This document shows, piece by piece, positions 28,128 to 36,560 of a stretch of 64,000 nt of DNA. The stretch comes from Kaistia algarum. Lineage in GTDB: Bacteria; Pseudomonadota; Alphaproteobacteria; Rhizobiales; Kaistiaceae. The stretch covers positions 744,001 through 808,000 of the forward strand of contig NZ_JAPKNJ010000002.1 in the NCBI RefSeq assembly GCF_026343945.1, given 5' to 3'. The translations under genes and the position numbers were made by a program. Numbering within the stretch: position 1 is the first letter of the stretch; every line of letters starts with the position of its first letter. Under the pieces are notes generated by a model, which ran no database searches, was not told the DNA's origin, and saw nothing but the letters and a program-made list of their open reading frames with translations.

Positions 28128-28685
28128 ATGGAAATTGAATTCGCCGATTTCGAGCATTACGCGAAGACGGTCGCCGCATATTATGGCCTGACCGGCATCT
28201 CCATACGCAACGCCGCCAAGGGCGACTTCGCCCGGTTGGCCGAGATCCAGGTCGCCGCGCTTTGCGCCAGCGGCCGAGACATCTACGGTGCAGCGAAGAT
28301 CAAGCGCTATGTCGAGCGCCACCTTCGTCAAACCCTGTGGCTCTGCTCCTCGCCGAGCTTTTTCGTCGCTGTCCGCGACCAGGAAGTGGTCGGCTCGGGC
28401 GGATGGAGCTTCGTCCCCACGGAAAAGGGGCGCGAATTGCCCTGCGCGATCGGCTTCTATGTCGACCCGCGCTTCGCCCGCCAGGGAATCGGCCGCAGCC
28501 TGTTGACGATCGCCGAGACCAGTGCCCGCAAAAACCGCATCGGCATCCTGTCGGCATTCGCCCCGCTGCATGGGGCCGACCTCTTCCGCAACACCGGCTA
28601 TTCGGCCAGCGATATCCTGCCGCTCGACCTCGGCGACGATTTCAGCATGGACCTTCTGGTCATGCGCAAGCGCCTGATGGCTTGA
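28128..28685 (+). CDS. GNAT family N-acetyltransferase
   Basis: Acetyl-CoA dependent N-acetyltransferase of 185 residues. The GNAT core starts after a roughly 22-residue N-terminal extension at SIRNAAKGDFARLAEIQ; the acetyl-CoA loop is DPRFARQGIGRSLL (motif A, R/Q-x-x-G-x-G). Substrate unknown; such proteins often modify small amines or protein N-termini. Stands alone between pgi and the convergent Crp/Fnr gene. Confidence 0.82.
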   Translation: MEIEFADFEHYAKTVAAYYGLTGISIRNAAKGDFARLAEIQVAALCASGRDIYGAAKIKRYVERHLRQTLWLCSSPSFFVAVRDQEVVGSGGWSFVPTEKGRELPCAIGFYVDPRFARQGIGRSLLTIAETSARKNRIGILSAFAPLHGADLFRNTGYSASDILPLDLGDDFSMDLLVMRKRLMA

Positions 28686-28707
28686 GTCCTGCTGCGGGCA
28701 GGTCGAC

Positions 28708-29385
28708 TCAAGCTTCCTTCATCGAGCGATGGACGATGATGTGGTGTCCATCGATCGACAGGCGCCCTTCCTTGATCAAGGCGCGGATCTGCTTGTTGAC
28801 GGCCTCACGGCTCGCGCCCAGCATCTGGGCGAGCGTGCCTTGGGTCAGGTCGAGTTCCACGACCGCCACGTCCTTCTCGATCCGGCCGTGAATGAGCGCA
28901 AGCTGGCGTAGCAGCACGAGCAGGCGGTGGCGCAGATCGTGGAAGACGGCGCGGTTTACCTGTTCGTTGGTCTGCCGTAGCCGTTCGCACAGGCTGATGA
29001 TGATCTGGCGCTGAAGGCGCGCGGAGCTGTCGAGAAGGGTCAGGAATGGCTGCCTCGGCACGAAGATCAGCCGCGTCTCCGTCAGTGCGGCCGCACCGGC
29101 GCTGCGCTGCAATCCATCGAGCAGCGCGATATCGCCGATCACCTCGCCTTCCTCAAACAGCTGGATGGTGACCTCGCGGCTGTCTTCGGCGGTGAGGAAG
29201 ATGCGGATGATGCCGCTGGTGACGCAATAAAGACCGTCCGAATCATCACCCTGCGAGAAAAGCAACGTCTCGGCCGGGATCGTCGTGACGCGGGCGATCT
29301 GGGCCAGACGCACCAGATCGTCGTGATCCAATCCATTAAAAAAACTTGTTCGACTGAGCCATGAAACTATTTCTGCGGTCTGCAC
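28708..29385 (-). CDS. Crp/Fnr family transcriptional regulator
   Basis: 225-residue regulator with an N-terminal cyclic-nucleotide-binding-like beta-roll (about 15-130, LFSQGDDSDGLYCVTSG and GEVIGDIALLDG) and a C-terminal winged HTH (LTQGTLAQMLGASREAVNKQIRAL). No N-terminal cysteine cluster, so not an Fe-S Fnr; the ligand arginine pattern of true Crp is not obvious. GTG start at 29385 chosen because AAGGAGG is five bases upstream. It follows the TetR gene on the same strand by 53 bases. Confidence 0.88.
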   Translation of the reverse strand: MQTAEIVSWLSRTSFFNGLDHDDLVRLAQIARVTTIPAETLLFSQGDDSDGLYCVTSGIIRIFLTAEDSREVTIQLFEEGEVIGDIALLDGLQRSAGAAALTETRLIFVPRQPFLTLLDSSARLQRQIIISLCERLRQTNEQVNRAVFHDLRHRLLVLLRQLALIHGRIEKDVAVVELDLTQGTLAQMLGASREAVNKQIRALIKEGRLSIDGHHIIVHRSMKEA

Positions 29386-29438
29386 GCTGCCTCCTTGCGG
29401 ACCCGCCGTCCGCAATCCGATATGGAATGGATGATAGT

Positions 29439-30080
29439 CTAATCTCGATAAGAAGAAGCTGCGATATCCTCTAAAGTATCCTCTTTGGACCCTACTTCTC
29501 CGGAGAGGATCCTGGCGACGACGAAATGTCCCAGTTCCCGCGCCGGAATCTGGGCCACGAGCGCCAGCTTGTTCGATACGGACAGCGTCGCGATCCCATG
29601 CAGCGCTGCCCACATCGCAACGACCGCCCGCCGGCGACCGCCCGCCGGCCGGTCGGGCATGGCGGGCTCGAGCATCGCGGCAACGCGGTCGACCAGCCTA
29701 TCGAGCTCGTTCCGATACCAGTCTGGCAACAGCACACCCTCGGGCAGACGGTGTTCGAACAGCATGGCCCAGAGGCGCGGCCCGCGCTCGACGAAATCGA
29801 AATAGGCGTCCGTCAGCCTTGCCGCGCGCGTCGGCGGGTCGCCGCCTCCAGCGCCGGCCAGCGCTTCGCCGAGCTCCCGCAGCGTGCCACCATTCACCTG
29901 CACGATCAGATCGTCGAGATTGGCAAACAGGTTATAGAGCGTGCCCGGCGCATAGCCGATCCGTTCCGCCACGCGGCGCACCGTAACACCACGCAATCCC
30001 TCGTCGACGGCAAGGCCGCGCGCCGCGCCGAGCGCCATACGCTTCAGTTCCTCCGCCGAATGATCATTCCGCCTTGCCAA
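29439..30080 (-). CDS. TetR family transcriptional repressor
   Basis: 213-residue regulator: N-terminal HTH (about 10-55, GLRGVTVRRVAERIGYAPGT then LYNLFANLDDLI) and a WHG-type C-terminal ligand domain with AMWAALHGIATLS. No ATG with a ribosome site is found; the TTG at 30080 has GGAGAGGTGG upstream and lies 20-odd bases downstream of a plausible promoter (TTGAAC, 16 bases, TAGTAT). The −35 of that promoter is inside operator 30120-30134, so the gene is probably autorepressed. Divergent from the Aas-like gene. Confidence 0.83.
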   Translation of the reverse strand: MARRNDHSAEELKRMALGAARGLAVDEGLRGVTVRRVAERIGYAPGTLYNLFANLDDLIVQVNGGTLRELGEALAGAGGGDPPTRAARLTDAYFDFVERGPRLWAMLFEHRLPEGVLLPDWYRNELDRLVDRVAAMLEPAMPDRPAGGRRRAVVAMWAALHGIATLSVSNKLALVAQIPARELGHFVVARILSGEVGSKEDTLEDIAASSYRD

Positions 30081-30119
30081 GACCGCCCACCTCTCCGCTG
30101 CAACAGATACTAACCCATA

Positions 30120-30134
30120 TTGAACATTGTTCAA
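30120..30134. promoter_or_regulatory. TetR operator 1
   Basis: Perfect odd-centred palindrome TTGAACATTGTTCAA in the gap between the TetR and Aas-like genes. It overlaps the likely −35 of the TetR promoter. Half-site TTGAACA is the same as in the second copy 30 bases away. Confidence 0.75.
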
Positions 30135-30149
30135 AACACATATATGCAA

Positions 30150-30164
30150 TTGAACGATGTTCAC
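30150..30164. promoter_or_regulatory. TetR operator 2
   Basis: Near-perfect palindrome TTGAACGATGTTCAC, a second copy of the TetR-like site with its centre exactly 30 bases (about three helical turns) from that of operator 1 and 48 bases before the Aas-like start codon. Suggests cooperative binding on one DNA face. Confidence 0.7.
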
Positions 30165-30211
30165 TGACCGCGATCCTGTAGGATTGTGGAATCAGCGTGG
30201 GGACCTATCCG

Positions 30212-33200
30212 ATGAACGTGACGAACGGGACTGAAAACGCTCCTTCCCTGCTCCGAACGCCAGGCTTCCTGCCACTCTTCGTCGTGCAATGGTTCGGCGC
30301 CTTCGCCGACAACGCACTGAAGAGCGCCTTCGGCTTCATGGTTGCCTATGGCGGCGCCGGCCTGTTCGGCCTGTCGCCGCAGGTCGCGATCACGCTTGGC
30401 GGCGCCGTCTTCGTGCTGCCGTCCTTCCTGCTCTCCGGTCTTTCCGGCCGGCTTTGCGATGCCGTCGATAAGAAGTTGGTCGTGCGCTGGACCCGGATCC
30501 TCGAAGTGGTTCTCGCGCTCCTGTCCTCGACCGCAATCCTGATTCACTCGGCGCCGCTCGCCCTCCTCGGCATGTTTTTCTATTCGGTGCAGTCGACCAT
30601 CTTCGGGCCGGCGAAATATTCGATGCTGCCGCAATTCGTTGCGCGCGACCGGCTCGTCGCCGCCAATGCCCTGTTCGAGGGCTCGACTTTCGTTGCGATC
30701 CTCGCGGGAACCTTGTTCGGAGGCCTGACGGTCGGCCTCGGCGGCACCTGGCTCACCATCGCCGGCCTCGTCGCCGCGGCCCTGATCGGTGCGGTGGCGG
30801 CCTTTTTCGTCCCATCGGCGCCCCCTGCTCCAGGCGCTCCGCCCTTCCGCTTCGATTTCATCGGCGCCAACCGCCTCGCCTTCGCCGCGATCCGGCGGCG
30901 GCAATCGGTCTTCCTCGCCGTGCTGGGCATTTCCTGGTTCTGGATGGTCGGCCTCATCGTGATGTCCGTGTTCCCGGAATTCGCGAAATCGACGCTCAAG
31001 GTCGACGAACTGGTCGCGAACCTCCTGGTGGCCGCCTTCGTTGTCGGCATCGCGCTGGGCTCGGCCGCCGCCAGCAAAGTGCTGGCCGGTCGGATTTCCG
31101 CTCGCCATACGCCGATCGGCGCGCTGCTGATGGCTGGCTTTATGATCGACCTCTCGCATGCCTCGGTGGTGCTCGGCGCGGTCAGCGATGGGGCGCCGCT
31201 GGGCTATGCCGCGTTCATCGGCTCCTGGGCTGGCATTCGCGTCATCGTCGATCTCGTCGGCGTCGCCTTTGGCGGCGGCATCTTCACCGTGCCGCTCTAC
31301 GCCATGTTGCAATCGCGCGCCGAGCCGCAGGAGCGCTCTTCGGCGATTGCCGGCAACAACATCTTCAACGCCGGCCTCATGGTCGTCGGGACGCTCGGTG
31401 CGGCGGTGCTGCTCGGCTTCGGCGTCACGACGCTCCAGCTTCTCTTCGCCATCGGCCTCGCTAATATCGCGGCGGCTGCCGTCTGCCTCAAATTCGTGCC
31501 GGACGAAGCGATCAAGTCGCTCGGGTCGGCGATCCTCCGCCTGTTCTTCCGGGCCCGCGTTCTCCATGCGGAGAACTATGGCGACGGCGAGGATGCGGCG
31601 GTGGTCGTCGTCAATCACACCTCCTTCATCGACGCCATCCTGATCGGCTGCCTGCTGCCCGGCCGGCCGGTCTTCGCCATCAACCGCTTCATCGCCGAGC
31701 GCTGGTGGGTCAAGCCGGCCTTCCTGTTCTTCGATCTCGTCCCCGTCGACCCGACCAGCCCCTTCACCGTGCGTCGCATGGTCAAGCTCGTGAAGGAAGG
31801 AAGGCGGCTTGTGATTTTCCCAGAAGGCCGCATCACGGTCACCGGGGCGCTGATGAAGGTCTATGACGGCCCGGCAATGATCGCGGCACTTGCCAATGTC
31901 CCGGTAGTTCCGGTTCGCGTCGATGGTCCGCAATATTCGATCTTCTCGCGCCTCAAGGGAAAGGTGCGCCGACGCCTCTTTCCCGAGATGCATCTCGCCG
32001 TCCTGCCGCCCCGGTCGATCGGCCTGACACCTGGCCTCATCGGACGGAAGCGCCGCGCCGAGGCCGGTTCCCATCTGCAGGACATCATGCGCGAGATGGT
32101 GTTTGAAACCAGCCAGCCGCCGGAGCCGCTGCTCGACGGGCTGATCCATGCCCGACATGTTCATGGCTCTTACCCGGTGATCGAGGACGTCACCCGGGCC
32201 CCTGTCGGCTATACCGCCATCTTGCGAGGTGCGTTCGCCATTGGCGGCCTCGTGGCGAAACGCAGTCGGCCTGGTGAGCGGGTTGGCGTGATGCTGCCGA
32301 ACACGATCGCGGCGGTCGTCACCTTCTTCGCGCTTCAAGCGAGCGGCCGCGTTCCGGCGATGCTCAACTTCTCTGCCGGCCCCGCCGCGATCGACGCCGC
32401 GCGGCAGGCGGCGGAGGTCAAGCTGGTGCTGACCTCGCGGCGCTTCGTCGAACAGGGGCGACTTCAGCCACTGATCGCAACCCTTTCTGAGAATTGTCAA
32501 ATCGTCTTTCTGGAGGATCTCCGCGACCAGATCGGTCCGCTGCGAAAACTGCTCGCCATGATCGGCGCCATGGCGCCGCGGACGATGAGCCACCTCGCCT
32601 TCGGACGGAGGCAGGAAGTCGACGATGAAGCCGTCGTGCTGTTCACCTCCGGCTCCGAAGGCCTGCCGAAAGGCGTCTCTCTCAGCCATCGCGCCATCCA
32701 GTCGAACCGGCAGCAGGTGTCGAGCGTCATCGACTTCTCGCGCGAAGACGTCGTGCTGAACGCGCTGCCGATATTCCATGCGTTCGGACTGACGGCCGGC
32801 TGCCTGCTTCCGCTCTTTTCCGGCGTCCGGCAGATGCTTTATCCATCGCCGCTGCATTACCGGATCGTTCCGGAAATCGCCTATGACGTGAATGCGACGA
32901 TATTGTTCGGTACCGATACGTTCCTATCCGGCTATGCCAGGATGGCACATCCTTACGACTTCTATTCGATCCGCTATATCTTCGCGGGCGCGGAAAGACT
33001 GAAGCCGGAGACCCGCCGGATCTTCGCGGAGAAATTCGGCATCCGGGTTCTCGAGGGTTACGGCGCCACGGAAACGTCGCCCGTTCTCGCCATCAATACG
33101 CCCATGGCAAACCGACCGGGCTCGGTCGGCAAGATCCTGCCGGGAATTGAAACGCGCATCGATCCCGTCGAGGGAATAGAGGAAGGCGGGCGCCTCGTCG

Positions 33201-33679
33201 TGCGTGGCCCCAACATCATGCGCGGCTATTACCGCGCCAGCGCACCCGGCCAGATCGAACCGCCCCCGGAGGGATGGTACGACACGGGCGATATCGTCAC
33301 CATCGATGGCGACGGCTTCGTGACCATCGCCGGGCGAGCCAAGCGCTTCGCCAAGGTCGGCGGCGAAATGGTGTCGCTGTCGGCGATCGAGCAGATCGCT
33401 TCCGAACTCTGGCCGAACCACCCCTGCGCGGCCACAACGATTCCCAGCGAGCGGCGCGGCGAGGAGATCGTGCTCGTCACCGAGCGGCCGGAGGCCGAGC
33501 TCGGCGAGTTGCAGCGATTTGCCCGCCAGCGCGGGCTGTCCGAGATCATGCTGCCGAAGCGCTTGCTGACGATCGGCCACCTGCCCTTGCTCGGGTCCGG
33601 GAAACCCGACTATCCCGCTATCGCCCGACTGGCGCTGCCGCCGCAGCCAGCCCCCGCATTGACCGAGCCCGCGCCGTAG
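30212..33679 (+). CDS. aas: Aas-like fusion: MFS lysophospholipid transporter, acyltransferase, acyl-ACP synthetase
   Basis: Single 1155-residue protein combining three activities for re-acylating lysophospholipids: an N-terminal LplT-like MFS permease (about 1-400), a PlsC acyltransferase with the NHTSFID motif (H469-x4-D474) and FPEGRIT, and a C-terminal AMP-binding acyl-activating domain with FTSGSEGLPKGVSLSH, GYGATETSPV and YDTGDIVTIDGDG. In E. coli LplT and Aas are separate; fusions occur in alphaproteobacteria. ATG at 30212 chosen behind GGGGA. Expression probably repressed by the divergent TetR protein through the two palindromes. Confidence 0.92.
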   Translation: MNVTNGTENAPSLLRTPGFLPLFVVQWFGAFADNALKSAFGFMVAYGGAGLFGLSPQVAITLGGAVFVLPSFLLSGLSGRLCDAVDKKLVVRWTRILEVVLALLSSTAILIHSAPLALLGMFFYSVQSTIFGPAKYSMLPQFVARDRLVAANALFEGSTFVAILAGTLFGGLTVGLGGTWLTIAGLVAAALIGAVAAFFVPSAPPAPGAPPFRFDFIGANRLAFAAIRRRQSVFLAVLGISWFWMVGLIVMSVFPEFAKSTLKVDELVANLLVAAFVVGIALGSAAASKVLAGRISARHTPIGALLMAGFMIDLSHASVVLGAVSDGAPLGYAAFIGSWAGIRVIVDLVGVAFGGGIFTVPLYAMLQSRAEPQERSSAIAGNNIFNAGLMVVGTLGAAVLLGFGVTTLQLLFAIGLANIAAAAVCLKFVPDEAIKSLGSAILRLFFRARVLHAENYGDGEDAAVVVVNHTSFIDAILIGCLLPGRPVFAINRFIAERWWVKPAFLFFDLVPVDPTSPFTVRRMVKLVKEGRRLVIFPEGRITVTGALMKVYDGPAMIAALANVPVVPVRVDGPQYSIFSRLKGKVRRRLFPEMHLAVLPPRSIGLTPGLIGRKRRAEAGSHLQDIMREMVFETSQPPEPLLDGLIHARHVHGSYPVIEDVTRAPVGYTAILRGAFAIGGLVAKRSRPGERVGVMLPNTIAAVVTFFALQASGRVPAMLNFSAGPAAIDAARQAAEVKLVLTSRRFVEQGRLQPLIATLSENCQIVFLEDLRDQIGPLRKLLAMIGAMAPRTMSHLAFGRRQEVDDEAVVLFTSGSEGLPKGVSLSHRAIQSNRQQVSSVIDFSREDVVLNALPIFHAFGLTAGCLLPLFSGVRQMLYPSPLHYRIVPEIAYDVNATILFGTDTFLSGYARMAHPYDFYSIRYIFAGAERLKPETRRIFAEKFGIRVLEGYGATETSPVLAINTPMANRPGSVGKILPGIETRIDPVEGIEEGGRLVVRGPNIMRGYYRASAPGQIEPPPEGWYDTGDIVTIDGDGFVTIAGRAKRFAKVGGEMVSLSAIEQIASELWPNHPCAATTIPSERRGEEIVLVTERPEAELGELQRFARQRGLSEIMLPKRLLTIGHLPLLGSGKPDYPAIARLALPPQPAPALTEPAP

Positions 33680-33762
33680 AGGGGCCGGGATGGCAGTTGC
33701 GGCTCGACACCGCCCTGCCGACCGACTAGAAAGTGATCATTGAGTTTGGCTCGGGGAAGCAT

Positions 33763-33897
33763 ATGCGCATCGCGATCGTGCTGTTGGTGTCGTTGCTGGG
33801 TCTGGCTGGTTGCCAGTCCGTCTATCAGCAGGGTTCGTCCGACTCATGTAACCAGGCCAGCTCGACCGTCGGCGGCCCCGTCATTTGCCCGAACTGA
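33763..33897 (+). CDS. Small lipoprotein (44 residues)
   Basis: Short gene with a good ribosome site (GGGGAAG, four bases before the ATG). The protein starts MRIAIVLLVSLLGLAGC: one positive charge, a hydrophobic core and a textbook lipobox LAGC, so the mature lipopeptide is about 28 residues (CQSVYQQGSSDSC onward) with three cysteines in all including the lipidated one. It resembles no family I recognise; it lacks the entericidin consensus. It lies 83 bases after the Aas-like gene on the same strand, converging on the TfoX-like gene. Confidence 0.7.
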   Translation: MRIAIVLLVSLLGLAGCQSVYQQGSSDSCNQASSTVGGPVICPN

Positions 33898-33923
33898 CGT
33901 CCATCTGACGTCTAGGGCCGCCC

Positions 33924-34274
33924 TTAACGCTTTCGGGCTGACTTCGACGCTTTGGCGGCGTCGGCCCGGATCGCAGTTTCGACCGCTCGCATGGCCCAAT
34001 CCCGGAATTCGTCCGGCTCGTCGAAGAGCCGCTCGGGCATCCGCCAATAGCTCGTAAGCGTGCGCTTGCCGGTTTTGGTGGCGTAGCTGAACGGCTCGCA
34101 GCCTTCGGTCTCGAAATCCGGGTGCGTCCTCTCGTCCGCTTTTAGATGCAGAGTGTCGCCGGCGACGAGGCCGAACATCAGCCCGTCGCGAAAGATGCCG
34201 AGCCCGCCGAACATGCGGCGGAACGCGACGCGGCCGACCGGCTCGAACAATTCCTCGAGAAATTCGCGATCCAT
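33924..34274 (-). CDS. TfoX N-terminal domain protein
   Basis: 116-residue protein consisting only of a TfoX_N domain: RMFGGLGIFRDGLMFGLVAGDTLHLKAD is the family core, followed by EPFSYATKTGKRTLTSYWRMPE and a basic C-terminus. Single-domain members are common in rhizobia and their function is unknown; full TfoX regulates competence in gammaproteobacteria, which should not be transferred. Start at 34274, nine bases after a GAGGGGG tract. It follows tenA by 14 bases, probably cotranscribed. Confidence 0.82.
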   Translation of the reverse strand: MDREFLEELFEPVGRVAFRRMFGGLGIFRDGLMFGLVAGDTLHLKADERTHPDFETEGCEPFSYATKTGKRTLTSYWRMPERLFDEPDEFRDWAMRAVETAIRADAAKASKSARKR

Positions 34275-34288
34275 GCTGATCATCCCCC

Positions 34289-34954
34289 TCAATCGGCGAG
34301 GGTCAAACCCATCTGCCAGAACTCCGCCTCAAGCCTCACCGCATGGCGGAATGTGCTGAGAAGCCGAGGATAGCGCGCCTCGGTCAGATAGTCGCGCGCG
34401 AGACGATCGATCTGCGCCCGACTCTCCTCGGCGATCCCCTGATAGGCCTCGCCGTCATATTCGCGAATCCAGTCGGCATAGGGATGGGCCGGATTCGACA
34501 GGGCCGGCGAATCGGCGAGCGCGGTTCCGATTTCGGCATAGCCGATGACGCAGGGCGAGAGCGCCACGACGAGATCGAGCAGATCGCCGCGCAGGCCCGC
34601 CTCCTGGACGAAGCGGGTATAGGCGATGGTCGCGCGTGATTCAGGAGCGGCCTCGATCGAAGCCGCATCGAGACCCCATCCCGCACAGAGCTTCAGATGT
34701 AGCGTCGTCTCAGACAGGATCGCCTCGACCCCTGCCGCCGCCTTGCGCATCTCGGCGAGGGTCGGCGATTTGTAGACGGCGAGCGCGTAGGCGCGGGCGA
34801 ACTCGATCAGAAACAGATAGTCCTGCACCAGATAATGGCGGAAGCTCGCGGCCGGCAGCGTGCCATCGCCAAGGCCACGCACGAAATCATGCCCGACATA
34901 GGCAGCCCATTCCGGCGCCGCATCGTGCTTCAGGCGATCGAAAAGAGAGGTCAT
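34289..34954 (-). CDS. tenA: Thiaminase II / aminopyrimidine aminohydrolase
   Basis: Salvages the pyrimidine of degraded thiamine by hydrolysing aminomethyl-HMP to HMP. 221 residues, all-helical TenA fold. The nucleophilic cysteine aligns as C135 in LSPCVIGYAEIG, and D45 in VQDYLFL is the expected substrate-binding acid; YDGEAYQ near the C-terminus is also typical. Combined with thiD at 13.3 kb it allows HMP salvage. No thiamine riboswitch is seen in the 58 bases upstream. Confidence 0.92.
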   Translation of the reverse strand: MTSLFDRLKHDAAPEWAAYVGHDFVRGLGDGTLPAASFRHYLVQDYLFLIEFARAYALAVYKSPTLAEMRKAAAGVEAILSETTLHLKLCAGWGLDAASIEAAPESRATIAYTRFVQEAGLRGDLLDLVVALSPCVIGYAEIGTALADSPALSNPAHPYADWIREYDGEAYQGIAEESRAQIDRLARDYLTEARYPRLLSTFRHAVRLEAEFWQMGLTLAD

Positions 34955-35012
34955 GCCGTCTTCCGGTTGGTCGCGTCGGCATCGCGCCGACGCGGATGGT
35001 GATGGCGGATCC

Positions 35013-35459
35013 CTAGCCGGATTCCGCCATGGTGCGAAGGCCCAGGCGCGCGCGAAAATCGCGCGCGATGTCGCCGACGGAGACGGCCGCGAAACGGCGA
35101 AGCAGTAGCGCCTCGGCTTCGTCCAGCGCCTCGTCGACCGCCGCGTTCACCGCCTGCTCGACGAGGCAGCGCGGATGATCCGCTGTCGGTCCGAGCGCGA
35201 AGACGGACGGCTCGCCGAGGGAACGATAGACGTCGCGCAGCGTGATCTCGTCGAGGCGCCTTGCCAGCGTCCAGCCGCCGCCATGGCCCTTGCCGGAATG
35301 AACGTAGCCCTTGTCGCGTAGCCCGGCCATGGTGCGGCGGACGACGACCGGATTGGTACCGAGCATGCGAGCGATCGTGTCCGATGTGAGCGGACCGTCG
35401 CTTTCGTCCATGTGGATCAGCACATGCAGCATGCGGGAAAGCCGGCTGTCGCTGCGCAT
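35013..35459 (-). CDS. Rrf2 family transcriptional regulator
   Basis: 148-residue winged-helix regulator. N-terminal HTH with SDTIARMLGTNPVVVRRTM and the wing GKGHGGGWTLAR, which is the Rrf2 landmark. The three-cysteine Fe-S ligand set of IscR/NsrR/RirA is absent; only one cysteine (HPRCLVEQ) is present, so it is more like YwnA/HypR-type redox or ligand sensors. ATG at 35459 with GGAGG six bases upstream. Divergent from the flavoprotein at 35654, its probable target. Confidence 0.87.
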   Translation of the reverse strand: MRSDSRLSRMLHVLIHMDESDGPLTSDTIARMLGTNPVVVRRTMAGLRDKGYVHSGKGHGGGWTLARRLDEITLRDVYRSLGEPSVFALGPTADHPRCLVEQAVNAAVDEALDEAEALLLRRFAAVSVGDIARDFRARLGLRTMAESG

Positions 35460-35550
35460 TGCAAGCCTCCGTCGCGAACGCTGCCCCTTCCGTATCAGCC
35501 TCTTCTCACTCACGCAACAATCATGGTTGCATGATCGGAGCGCCTGGACC

Positions 35551-35577
35551 ATCATGACACTTATGATGTGTCGTGAT
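35551..35577. promoter_or_regulatory. Inverted repeat between Rrf2 and flavoprotein genes
   Basis: ATCATGACAC, seven-base spacer, GTGTCGTGAT: ten-base arms with one mismatch, in the divergent gap. A good candidate operator for the Rrf2 protein controlling both genes. A shorter related element (ATCATG and CATGAT) lies just upstream around 35519-35534. Confidence 0.6.
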
Positions 35578-35653
35578 CGACGAGCAGGCATGACGCCCCT
35601 GCTATGGCGGGCGGCGCAACCCGTAGTGCCGGATGGCGTCAGGAGAGAGAACC

Positions 35654-36556
35654 ATGACTTTCGATGCAATCGTGATCGGCGGCAGCTTTGCCGGCCTGTC
35701 AGCGGCCATGCAGCTTGCCCGGGCGCGACGGCGCGTGCTGGTCGTCGATTCCGGCCTGCCACGCAACCGCTTCGCCGCGGCGTCGCACGGCTTTTTCGGT
35801 CAGGATGGCCGTCCTCCGCTCTTGATGCGCGACGAGGCCCGCCGCCAGCTCGCCCTTTACCCGACGGTGAGCTTCGCCGATGGCGAGGCCACCGAAGCGC
35901 AGCAGAGCGTCGACGGCTTCCGTCTCTCCATGACCGACGGCCGCAACTGGACGGGCGCCAGACTGATCCTTGCCACCGGCGTACGTGACGAGCTCCCGCC
36001 GATTGTAGGCATCGAAGCACGCTGGGGCAGGACCGTGCTGCATTGCCCCTATTGCCACGGCTATGAGCTCGGCGAGGCCCGGCTCGGTGTGCTCGCCAAT
36101 CATCCGGCCTCCGCGCACCAGGCCATGCTGATCCCCGAATGGGGGCCAACGACTTATTTCACGCAAGGCGTATTCGAGCCGGACGCGGAGCAGCTAGCGC
36201 GTCTCGCCATTCGAGGGGTCGTGGTCGAACGCTCACCGATCGTCGAGCTTCTCGGTGCCGCGCCGGGACTCGAAGCCGTGCGGCTTGCCGATGGACGGAC
36301 CATGCCAATCGGCGCGCTCTTCACCGCCCCGACGCTGCATATGACCAGCCCGCTCGCAGAGCAGCTTGGCTGCGCCTTCGAGGCGGGGCCGGTGGGCCGC
36401 TACATCCGGACCGATGAAAGGCGGCGGAGTTCCATCCCCGGCGTGTACGCCGCGGGCGACGCAGCCAATCCCATGCACAACGCGACCATCTCCTCCGCCT
36501 CCGGCGTTCTCGCCGGAGTGGGGACGCATCACTCGCTATTCATGGAAACGAACTGA
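35654..36556 (+). CDS. Thioredoxin-reductase-like NAD(P)/FAD oxidoreductase
   Basis: Two-domain flavoprotein of 300 residues with FAD motif IGGSFAGLSAAMQLARA at the N-terminus, second ATG motif LATGVRDELPPI, redox pair CPYC in LHCPYCHGYE, and C-terminal GVYAAGDAANP. The NAD(P) region lacks a clear GxGxxA motif (LGVLANHPASA), so it may take electrons from something other than NADPH, as in ferredoxin- or disulfide-linked relatives. Ribosome site AGGAGAGAG. Divergent from the Rrf2 gene; probably redox-induced (inference). Four bases separate its stop from that of sufA. Confidence 0.87.
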   Translation: MTFDAIVIGGSFAGLSAAMQLARARRRVLVVDSGLPRNRFAAASHGFFGQDGRPPLLMRDEARRQLALYPTVSFADGEATEAQQSVDGFRLSMTDGRNWTGARLILATGVRDELPPIVGIEARWGRTVLHCPYCHGYELGEARLGVLANHPASAHQAMLIPEWGPTTYFTQGVFEPDAEQLARLAIRGVVVERSPIVELLGAAPGLEAVRLADGRTMPIGALFTAPTLHMTSPLAEQLGCAFEAGPVGRYIRTDERRRSSIPGVYAAGDAANPMHNATISSASGVLAGVGTHHSLFMETN

Positions 36557-36560
36557 TCTT

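Noticed and set aside
30161..32857. 898-codon open frame antisense to the Aas-like gene
   Set aside because: Composition-driven shadow frame (Glu/Arg/Asp/Gly-rich, no motifs) opposite a gene with clear MFS, PlsC and AMP-binding signatures.
34955..35012. Thiamine riboswitch before tenA, also sought before thiD
   Set aside because: The conserved CUGAGA-type core is absent and the gap is too short for the element.
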